Of a stretch of DNA of 60,641 bases, positions 54,016-60,641 are shown piece by piece. The DNA comes from Nitrobacter vulgaris. GTDB taxonomy: Bacteria; Pseudomonadota; Alphaproteobacteria; Rhizobiales; Xanthobacteraceae. The stretch is from assembly GCF_002028545.1 (NCBI RefSeq), contig NZ_MWPQ01000009.1:1-60641 (forward strand), in the 5' to 3' direction. The stretch's first letter is position 1. Each line of letters starts with the position of its first letter. Below the pieces are notes generated by a model that saw only the letters and a list, made by a program, of their open reading frames with translations, was not told the DNA's origin and did no database searches. The position numbers and the translations under genes are program-made.

Positions 54016-54878
54016 CACCGCTTGATTTTGAGTACTTGCGCAAGTTGCTGAAAGAGCGGTCCGGCCTCGATCTTGCCGCCGACAAGCAATATCTGGTCGA
54101 GAGCCGTTTGACTCCGCTCGCACGCAAGGCCGGCTTCTCCGGTATCGGCGACCTCGTGCAGAAAATGAAGAACGGTGCTGCGGCCCTGACGGTTGACGTC
54201 GTCGAGGCGATGACCACCAACGAAACCTTCTTCTTTCGCGACAAGACACCGTTCGATCATCTGCGCGAGACCGTGATCCCGGCGCTGGTCGAGGCCCGCG
54301 CGGCTCGTCGGAACCTGCGGATCTGGTGCGCCGCAGGTTCGACCGGGCAGGAGCCGTATTCGATCGCGATGTGCCTGAAGGAGTGCGGTCCGGCGCTCAC
54401 GGGCTGGCGCACCGAGATCATCGCCACCGATCTGTCGAACGAGGTGCTCGAAAAATCGCGCGCCGGCCTCTACAGCCAGTTCGAAGTGCAGCGTGGACTG
54501 CCCATTCAGTTGCTCATCAAGTATTTCAAGCAGGTTGGCGAACTGTGGCAGATCAACCCCGACATTCGCGCGATGGTTCAGCACCGCCAGCTCAACCTGT
54601 TGCAGGATTTTTCCCATCTTGGGACCTTCGACGTGATTTTCTGCCGCAACGTACTGATCTATTTCAATCAGGAAACCAAAATCGGCGTCTTCACGCGGCT
54701 TGCGAAGCAGATGGAAGCTGATGGTTTCCTTGCGCTCGGCGCTGCTGAAACCGTAGTCGGGCTGACCGATGCGTTCAAACCGCATCCCGATAAGCGCGGT
54801 CTTTATCTGCCCAATCGCGTTTGCTCGCCCGCGCTGGTGCCGGGCATGCCGTCACCCAAGGCGGCGGCCCGCGCGTAG
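54012..54878 (+). CDS. cheR: Chemotaxis methyltransferase CheR
   Basis: 288 aa from a GTG overlapping the cheB stop (GTGA). N-terminal helical domain, then SAM domain with [17 protein letters not shown] and [23 protein letters not shown], and [13 protein letters not shown]. Normal length. Confidence 0.96.
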   Translation: MTPLDFEYLRKLLKERSGLDLAADKQYLVESRLTPLARKAGFSGIGDLVQKMKNGAAALTVDVVEAMTTNETFFFRDKTPFDHLRETVIPALVEARAARRNLRIWCAAGSTGQEPYSIAMCLKECGPALTGWRTEIIATDLSNEVLEKSRAGLYSQFEVQRGLPIQLLIKYFKQVGELWQINPDIRAMVQHRQLNLLQDFSHLGTFDVIFCRNVLIYFNQETKIGVFTRLAKQMEADGFLALGAAETVVGLTDAFKPHPDKRGLYLPNRVCSPALVPGMPSPKAAARA

Positions 54879-54943
54879 CTGCGCTTCGGGGGCATTCTGG
54901 AGCGCGGCTTTGGCGACGACGAATGTGTTGCGCTCGCCGCTTA

Positions 54944-54967
54944 CGCGGCATCCGGAGTGATGCCGCG
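54944..54967. terminator. Bidirectional terminator between cheR and the synthase gene
   Basis: CGCGGCATC (54944-54952) and GATGCCGCG (54959-54967) form a 9-bp stem with a 6-base loop, followed by TTT on the plus strand. It lies between two convergent genes. Confidence 0.7.
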
Positions 54968-54969
54968 TT

Positions 54970-56126
54970 TCACAAGATCGCATGCGGCACAAAGCGAGAC
55001 GTGTTGCCCGTGATCGGGTTCTCGTCCTCACGGATCGACAGTCCGCAAGCCTGATCGCCAACGATCCAGCTTCCGATCACCGGATACTGACCATCAAAGG
55101 TCGGCAACGGCGCGAAGGCCTGACGCACGAACCCTTCGCCGCCGTAGGGTCCACCCTGCTGATCCAGCGCCGTTCCGCCGCTGATCAGTTCGATGTTGGC
55201 GCCTTCGCGTGAGTATATCGGCTTGCGCACATACGAGTTGCCGAGCTTGCTCGCCGCGGCATCGTCCTCGAAATAGGCGGGCAGCAGGTTCGGGTGGTTG
55301 GGGAACATCTCCCACAGCAGCGGCAGAATTCCCTTGTTGGAGAGCACGACCTTCCAGGGCGGCTCAACCCATCGCGTCGACGCAGCCTGAACCTTGGAGC
55401 CAAAGCTGTCGCGCAGCATCCATTCCCAAGGGTAGAGCTTGAACGCGAGCTCAATGCGACGATTGTCAAGATCGACGAACTGGCCGGTGCCGTCGACGCC
55501 GATGCGCTCGATCTCCAGCGATGTCGTTTGAAGGCCGGCCTGCCGGGCGGTGTCCTCGAGATAGTTCAGTGTGACCGCATCCTCGGGGTTGTCGTACAGC
55601 CCGGTCAGATGCAGATGGCCATTCGTCGCGATCTCGCGCCAGCGCGCGATCAGTTTGTCGTGGATGGAATTAAACTGATCGACATTCTTGGGAATGATCT
55701 GGCGCTCCATCGCCTGTTCGAGCCAGGTCCATTGAAACACCGCGGCCTCGAACAGCGAGGTGGGGGTATCGGCATTGTATTCGAGCAGTTTCGCTGGCCC
55801 GTGACCGCTGAAGCTGAAGTCGAAGCGGCCGTAAAGCGTGGGATCGCCGCGCCCCAGCTCTCGGTGAGGATCCGCCAGCAGGCTTGCGGAATCCTGAGGC
55901 GGCGTAGCACGCTCTCGTCATTCATTGCACGCTCGACCAGTTCGAGGCACATGGCGTGGATTTCGCCGGTCGGTGCTTCGATCTGCTGCTCGATCTCGTC
56001 AAGCGTGAACGCATAATAGGCCCGCTCGTCCCAGTACCGCGCGCCGTCAAGGGTATGAAATGCGAAGCCGGCATTCTCCGCGGTCGATTGCCAGTCGTCG
56101 CGTTCGGGGCAGGCGATGCGTTGCAT
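54970..56126 (-). pseudogene. Glutathionylspermidine synthase family protein, frameshifted
   Basis: ATP-grasp ligase of the YgiC/YjfC type (C-terminal half of Gsp). The 5' part reads to RIPQACWRILTESWG and should continue RGDPTLYGRFDF; the latter is in another frame, so one base is lost near 55841-55856, next to a run of four C. The 3' part then reads cleanly with LLEYNADTPTS, FKLYPWEWMLRD, SNKGILPLLWEMFPNHPNLLPAY and IGSWIVGDQACGLS. Total about 385 aa, the family length. Either a recent pseudogene or a sequencing error. Last of a three-gene operon. Confidence 0.85.
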
Positions 56127-56153
56127 AGGAGGAACTCGCGAGCCGCAGGCGTG

Positions 56154-56531
56154 TCAGCCGCCGGAGAAGTGAGCCGAAATCGCATGGGCGAAACCGCCGA
56201 AGCCGCCGCGTGTCACGGAACCGCTGCCGGATTCGGATGAGGAGTGGCTCGAGGAATCGCTGCCGCCGTAATAACTCGATCGCGATGACCAGCCGCTGCT
56301 CGATGAACCCGAATTGCAGGCCGTTCCGGTCTGGCCGGGTGTTGCGGACGCCGCGACGCCGGGGCGGTTGGGCTCGCAGTTGTTGTGAGGCATCAGCAAG
56401 TAGGCGCCACCGCCGACCGCGAGCGTGCCCATCACCAGCAGCGCGACACGTCCGGAACGTTTCACCGGGGGCGACGATTCGAGCGGCGGCAGCCGTCGTT
56501 TCCCGAATTGTTCGGCGGGAGGCTGGGCCAT
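56154..56531 (-). CDS. Ser/Gly-rich membrane-anchored protein, YgiB/YjfM-like position, 125 aa
   Basis: One membrane anchor (VALLVMGTLAVGGGAYLL) with a basic cytosolic N-terminus; beyond it a Cys (NNCEPNRPG, TACNSGSS) and a long Ser/Gly/Tyr-rich tail ending FGGFAHAISAHFSGG. The place between DUF350 and the synthase, and this layout, match DUF1190 (YgiB/YjfM) proteins. Role unknown. Confidence 0.75.
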   Translation of the reverse strand: MAQPPAEQFGKRRLPPLESSPPVKRSGRVALLVMGTLAVGGGAYLLMPHNNCEPNRPGVAASATPGQTGTACNSGSSSSGWSSRSSYYGGSDSSSHSSSESGSGSVTRGGFGGFAHAISAHFSGG

Positions 56532-56533
56532 GG

Positions 56534-56938
56534 TTAGTACACCATCGACGCAGCGTTGATCGCGCCGGCCGCGACCGATGACAGGCCGAGCCAGATCGCC
56601 GGCGCGAGTTCGCCGGCGGCGATCCGAGCCGACAGGTTCGGTACGGGAATTTTGACGATGTAATAGACCGCGATCTGCACGTTCAGCGCGATCACGCTCC
56701 AGATCAGACAGTCGATCACATTGACGGTGTGCATAATGGCACTGACCACCGGAATGACGAAGCCAACCAGGCTGAGCCCGAGCGCGATCGCCGCGGCGGG
56801 ATGGTTGTCGCAGATCAGCTGGAATTCATCGTGCCGCGTGACGCGCGTATAGACGAACAGATACAGCACGACCGCGATCAGGCCTGTGCAGAAATACAGC
56901 AGGAAGGCCGGCAGCCCGGCCAGCGATTGCAGGATCAT
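56534..56938 (-). CDS. DUF350 membrane protein (YjfL-like), 134 aa
   Basis: Four membrane segments in the DUF350 layout: LLYFCTGLIAVVLYLFVY, ALGLSLVGFVIPVVSAI, CLIWSVIALNVQIAVYYI and AIWLGLSSVAAGAINAASM. It is the first gene of the operon with the Ser-rich protein (2 bases between) and the synthase. The same trio occurs in E. coli as yjfL-yjfM-yjfC. Function not established. Confidence 0.88.
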   Translation of the reverse strand: MILQSLAGLPAFLLYFCTGLIAVVLYLFVYTRVTRHDEFQLICDNHPAAAIALGLSLVGFVIPVVSAIMHTVNVIDCLIWSVIALNVQIAVYYIVKIPVPNLSARIAAGELAPAIWLGLSSVAAGAINAASMVY

Positions 56939-57074
56939 GTCAGCCCCCGTGGTGACGCCTCAGCCCCGGATAATCAGCCATGTTGTGTCAGTCGAGGCAA
57001 CCCGGCGACGGGTTCAGGGCAGGATCGGGCCTTCGGGTCGAGTAAAATGCAGACTTCTAGGTCTCGCAAACAAA

Positions 57075-57098
57075 GACCCCGCCATTTGCGGCGGGGTC
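57075..57098 (-). terminator. ctrA terminator
   Basis: GACCCCGCC (57075-57083) and GGCGGGGTC (57090-57098) close on ATTTGC; read leftward it is followed by TTTGTTTG. It lies 28 bases past the ctrA stop. Confidence 0.85.
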
Positions 57099-57126
57099 AG
57101 TCTGGGAGGAAAGGTGAAGTCCGGTA

Positions 57127-57828
57127 TCACGCCGGAATGCGGACTTCGTCATCGTGCGGTTCACGGAGCACGTAGCCGCGGCCCCAGACGGTTTCGATGA
57201 AGTTGCGGCCATCGGAGGCATTGGCGAGTTTCTTGCGCAGCTTGCAAATGAATACGTCGATGATCTTCAACTCGGGCTCATCCATGCCGCCATAGAGGTG
57301 GTTGAGGAACATTTCCTTGGTCAACGTAGTACCCTTGCGCAAGCTGAGCAGCTCGAGCATCTGATATTCTTTGCCCGTAAGGTGGACACGCTGCCCGCCG
57401 ACTTCCACAGTCTTGGTGTCGAGATTGACTACGAGATCGCCGGTCTGGATCACCGACTGGGCATGACCCTTGGAGCGGCGCACGATCGCATGGATGCGGG
57501 CCACCAGCTCGTCCTTGTGGAAGGGCTTTGTCATGTAGTCGTCGGCGCCGACGCCGAGACCCTTGACCTTGTCCTCGATACCGGCAAGGCCGGAAAGGAT
57601 CAGAATGGGTGTTTTGATCTTGGAGACGCGCAGCTGCTTGAGCACGTCGTAACCCGACATGTCGGGCAGGTTGAGGTCGAGAAGGATAATGTCGTAATCG
57701 TATAGTTTGCCGAGATCGACGCCTTCTTCGCCGAGATCCGTCGTATAGACGTTGAAACTCTCGGACTTGAGCATCAGCTCGATCGACTGCGCGACGGCGC
57801 TGTCATCCTCAATCAGCAAAACGCGCAT
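57127..57828 (-). CDS. ctrA: Cell-cycle master regulator CtrA
   Basis: Response regulator of 233 aa. Phospho-Asp 51 in [11 protein letters not shown], Lys in MTKPFH, winged helix with [20 protein letters not shown] and [13 protein letters not shown]. It ends in Ala, as needed for ClpXP turnover. Receives phosphate through ChpT (in this window) and controls division, flagella and methylation genes. Divergent from fliI, as usual in Rhizobiales. Confidence 0.98.
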   Translation of the reverse strand: MRVLLIEDDSAVAQSIELMLKSESFNVYTTDLGEEGVDLGKLYDYDIILLDLNLPDMSGYDVLKQLRVSKIKTPILILSGLAGIEDKVKGLGVGADDYMTKPFHKDELVARIHAIVRRSKGHAQSVIQTGDLVVNLDTKTVEVGGQRVHLTGKEYQMLELLSLRKGTTLTKEMFLNHLYGGMDEPELKIIDVFICKLRKKLANASDGRNFIETVWGRGYVLREPHDDEVRIPA

Positions 57829-58196
57829 GCCAGTCCCCTAATCGTCGCCGCGCCGGGCGTCAGGCCGGCCGCAATACTTGCGGCACTGGAAACGCCTTTA
57901 AGCAACTGATTCGGATCCTGACAGCTTATGGTTAACAAAAACTGTTTCTGTTCTGCAAGTCTCTTCGGTGCAATTTTCATCGAATCGCCCTAAGCTGTTG
58001 CATTGAAGCAGCTTTCCTTATCCGACCGGCACTCAGGCTCCACATTAAAAGTCAGGCCTAACCGACTCTCGCGACTCGCCTTCGTCCTGAAGACACGCGC
58101 GCTCAGTCACCAAAGACAGTGACGCAATGATTAACGATGCGGGTAAACACGAGGTTAAGGAGCTCGGCTAATGCGCGGAAACCTAAGGATTTCACG
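57829..58196. promoter_or_regulatory. ctrA-fliI intergenic control region with GAnTC cluster
   Basis: Four GAnTC sites: GATTC at 57908, GAATC at 57982, GACTC at 58064 and 58073. Also GGTTAAC near 57930 and TAAACACGAGGTTAA near 58142, which look like CtrA half sites (TTAA-N7-TTAA with one mismatch). No gene is seen in its 368 bases. It should serve both ctrA and fliI. Confidence 0.65.
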
Positions 58197-59522
58197 ATGA
58201 AGAGCTTGGCCGAGCGGATTGGCGAGATCGAGCGCGTCAATATTTATGGCCGCGTGGTCGGTGTACGTGGGCTGATGGTTGAGATAGCCGGCCCTATCCA
58301 TGCGATGTCGGTGGGAGCCCGTATCGTGATCGAGACCGGCGTCGGTCGGGCCATCCCGGCGGAGGTGGTCGGCTTCAACGGCGACAATGCCGTTGTCATG
58401 CCGTTTGCCGGCCTTGACGGGGTACGACGCGGCTGCCGCGCCTTGATCGCCAATGCCTCCGGCCAGGTGCGGCCGGCAGCCTCATGGCTCGGACGTGTTA
58501 TCAACGCCATGGGCGAGCCGATTGACGGCAAAGGGCCGCTACCACAGGGGCCGGCGCCGGTGCCGTACCGTAATTCGCCGCCGTCGGCGCATTCGCGCAA
58601 ACGGGTCGGCAAACCGCTCGATCTCGGCGTCCGCGCGCTGAACACATTCCTGACCTGCTGCCGTGGCCAGCGGCTCGGCATTTTCGCCGGCTCCGGCGTC
58701 GGCAAATCGGTGCTGCTGTCGATGTTGGCGCGCAACGCGGATGCCGACATTTCGGTCATCGGACTGGTCGGCGAACGCGGTCGTGAGGTGCAGGAGTTCC
58801 TGCAGGACGACCTTGGCGAAGAGGGGCTCGCACGATCGGTCGTCGTGGTTGCGACTTCTGATGAGCCAGCCTTGATGCGGCGTCAGGCCGCCTATCTGAC
58901 TCTGGCGGTCGCGGAATATTTCCGCGACGAGGGCAGGGACGTCATGTGCATGATGGACTCGGTGACACGCTTTGCAATGGCGCAGCGCGAAATCGGCCTG
59001 TCGACCGGCGAGCCGCCCACCACGAAGGGTTACACACCGACAGTGTTCACCGAATTGCCGAGGCTTCTGGAGCGCGCCGGTCCCGGCGCCGACGAGGGAA
59101 CCATCACCGGCATCTTCACCGTGCTGGTGGACGGTGACGATCATAACGAGCCGGTGGCCGACGCAGTGCGCGGCATTCTCGACGGCCACATCGTGATGGA
59201 GCGTGCCATTGCCGAGCGAGGTCGCTACCCCGCGATCAACATTTTGAAGTCGGTGTCCCGCACCATGCCGAAATCGGCTGATCCAGCCTTCCTGCCGATC
59301 ATTACCCGCGCGCGACAGATGATGGCCACTTATTCCGATATGGAGGAACTCGTCCGGCTCGGCGCCTATAGGACCGGCTCCAACGCAGAGGTCGACGAGG
59401 CAATCAAGTTGAATCCGATTTTAGAGGATTTTCTGCGCCAGGCGAAGGATGAGGTGACGAGCATCGAGGAGGGTTATCGAAGGTTGCAGCAAATCGTTAA
59501 GACCTTGGAAACGGAAAGCTAA
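58197..59522 (+). CDS. fliI: Flagellar export ATPase FliI
   Basis: Powers the flagellar type III export. Walker A GSGVGKS near residue 165, then [27 protein letters not shown] and the hexamer arginine region. 441 aa from the ATG at 58197 with AAGGA 8 bases upstream; the open frame reaches back 20 codons without an RBS. Confidence 0.97.
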   Translation: MKSLAERIGEIERVNIYGRVVGVRGLMVEIAGPIHAMSVGARIVIETGVGRAIPAEVVGFNGDNAVVMPFAGLDGVRRGCRALIANASGQVRPAASWLGRVINAMGEPIDGKGPLPQGPAPVPYRNSPPSAHSRKRVGKPLDLGVRALNTFLTCCRGQRLGIFAGSGVGKSVLLSMLARNADADISVIGLVGERGREVQEFLQDDLGEEGLARSVVVVATSDEPALMRRQAAYLTLAVAEYFRDEGRDVMCMMDSVTRFAMAQREIGLSTGEPPTTKGYTPTVFTELPRLLERAGPGADEGTITGIFTVLVDGDDHNEPVADAVRGILDGHIVMERAIAERGRYPAINILKSVSRTMPKSADPAFLPIITRARQMMATYSDMEELVRLGAYRTGSNAEVDEAIKLNPILEDFLRQAKDEVTSIEEGYRRLQQIVKTLETES

Positions 59523-59627
59523 CTTTGTCGGGTCATCATCGGATTCTCATATGAGGAGTATGGCGGGATCCGAAGGAGGTGCCGCCGTTGTCCCGCGTAG
59601 ATTGGGACTTCTGGGGAGTACGAGTCG

Positions 59628-60053
59628 ATGAAGTCGCGTGAAACGCTGATCCGCCTGAAGAAATTCCAGGTCGAGGAGAAGCGTCGGAGGGTGGCTCAGA
59701 TCGAGGGCATGATTGCTGATTTCCAGCGTATGTCGGTCGATCTGGAGCGTGAAATCGAAATCGAGCAGGAACGTGCTGGGATCGACGATCCCGCACATTT
59801 CGCGTATCCGACCTATGCCAAGGCAGCGATCCAGCGCCGGGAAAACCTGACCCGCTCCGCCGACGAACTCCGCGTCCAGCTCGAAGATGCCAAGATGGGC
59901 TTGGCGGAAGCCTTTGAGGAGCTCAAGAAAGTCGAATTGCTGGATGAGCGCGATCAGGCTCGCGAACGCGCAGAAGAGAACGCTCGCGAGCAGGCCGATC
60001 TTGATAGTATCGGTTTAATGCGCTCGCGCATGGGCGCCGCCACCATCGCGTGA
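59628..60053 (+). CDS. fliJ: Flagellar export chaperone FliJ
   Basis: 141 aa, almost wholly coiled coil (VEEKRRRVAQIEGMIADFQ, ERAEENAREQADLDSIG), with the conserved start KSRETLIRLKKFQVEEKRR. Follows fliI by 105 bases. FliJ escorts substrates and stimulates FliI. Confidence 0.93.
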   Translation: MKSRETLIRLKKFQVEEKRRRVAQIEGMIADFQRMSVDLEREIEIEQERAGIDDPAHFAYPTYAKAAIQRRENLTRSADELRVQLEDAKMGLAEAFEELKKVELLDERDQARERAEENAREQADLDSIGLMRSRMGAATIA

Positions 60054-60145
60054 CGCGGGCGGTCCGCCGAAGAGAAAAATTCCGCATCGGCGCCGACGGC
60101 TTCTATCTGGGTGCGCTTATTATTATGGGGTGTTTATAACGAAAG

Positions 60146-60172
60146 AAAACGCCCGTGGGGGGCGGGCGTTTT
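60146..60172. terminator. Bidirectional terminator after fliJ
   Basis: AAAACGCCCG (60146-60155) and CGGGCGTTTT (60163-60172) form a perfect 10-bp stem with a G-rich loop of 7; A and T tracts flank it on both strands. It separates fliJ from the leftward gene at 60272. Confidence 0.88.
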
Positions 60173-60271
60173 CCATCGTAGTCCACTTGGGGTTAGTGGG
60201 TCCTCTACGTACTCACGTGGCGACTTCGGGGGGCAAATGTAAAGAAGCCTCGTGAATTCCTTCAAACTCCT

Positions 60272-60472
60272 TCAGCGGACGACCATCGCGCCCGAACTCG
60301 TAACAGCCATCGGCTTCCCGGCTTTGATGACGCGTGCAGTCTGGGTATAGCCATCGTCAGCGTTCATGCGCGCTGAAATTGCGAAACCCGCCACTGCAAT
60401 ACCTGCAACAAGAGCCACAACCACGATCTTCAGGTGGGTCGTCCGATCCGCGCTGTAAATCGAATGGTTCAT
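60272..60472 (-). CDS. Small membrane protein, 66 aa
   Basis: Begins MNHSIYSADRTTHLKIVVV, one membrane segment (IVVVALVAGIAVAGFAI), then a short periplasmic tail with GKPMAVTSSGAMVVR. I recall near-identical small proteins in Bradyrhizobium and relatives, always hypothetical. GGAGG lies upstream of the ATG (from AAGGAAGTTACGCCAGGAGGG). Confidence 0.8.
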   Translation of the reverse strand: MNHSIYSADRTTHLKIVVVALVAGIAVAGFAISARMNADDGYTQTARVIKAGKPMAVTSSGAMVVR

Positions 60473-60641
60473 TGGAAGCCCTCCTGGCGTAACTTCCTTC
60501 TTGGAGATTGGTCTCCGCTGCCTGCGCAGAGGTTCATAATCTGTAAGCGTCCATTTCTCGCACCCTTGTTCGATCGTTAGCGACCCCGATCTGTTCCTGT
60601 CTTCAATTTGAAGATGGAGAGAACAGCATGACGAGCGAACA

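Overview
The window reads as chromosome of an alphaproteobacterium in the order Rhizobiales (Hyphomicrobiales), most likely Nitrobacteraceae/Bradyrhizobiaceae (Bradyrhizobium, Rhodopseudomonas, Nitrobacter, Afipia and relatives). The reasons are the cell-cycle genes ctrA, gcrA and chpT, a ctrA-fliI-fliJ block, the phoR-pstSCAB-phoU-phoB order, high GC in coding DNA, and intergenic repeats of a type I associate with that family. I cannot name the species.

Positions 1-8196 are the right-hand part of an integrated element. It ends at a 49-base copy of the 3' end of a tRNA-Thr(CGT) gene. Next to it lies a tyrosine integrase, then a leftward run of genes: an AT-hook-like protein of unknown function, an AlpA/excisionase-type regulator, three small proteins of unknown role, a TOPRIM/DUF927 primase-helicase, a conserved hypothetical protein and a second helix-turn-helix protein. 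Several of these genes overlap by 4 to 8 bases. About ten copies of a GTAACC-centred motif lie inside the gene after the primase and look like replication iterons. The intact tRNA and the rest of the element should lie left of position 1.

Positions 8200-31300 are mostly housekeeping: a secreted Cys-rich protein, a TerB-like protein, an SDR, tRNA-Ala(CGC), yggT, a DUF167 gene, folD, ppa, a GNAT, a flavin amine oxidase, mutS, a methyltransferase and hydrolase pair beside an IS5-family transposase remnant, a zur-like regulator, ispG, a cation/proton antiporter, a DUF1345 protein, ispA, mtgA, rpmF, a degenerate GGDEF/EAL protein and a NodB-type deacetylase.

Positions 31500-41300 carry envelope and phosphate genes. 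An OmpA/BON-like protein and a small membrane protein come first, then an MprF/UPF0104-type membrane protein overlapping phoR. A clear Pho box of three 11-bp repeats precedes pstS, followed by pstC, pstA, pstB, phoU and phoB.

Positions 41300-60641 hold gcrA, argD-argF, a coiled-coil membrane protein, an EipA/DUF1134 protein, a YHS-like protein, cysQ, chpT and a cheA-W-Y-B-R operon whose CheA has two CheW-like domains and a receiver domain. Then come a DUF350 / Ser-rich / glutathionylspermidine-synthase operon with a frameshift in its synthase, ctrA, fliI, fliJ and a small membrane protein. GAnTC sites are clustered upstream of both gcrA and ctrA, as expected for CcrM-methylation control of the cell cycle.
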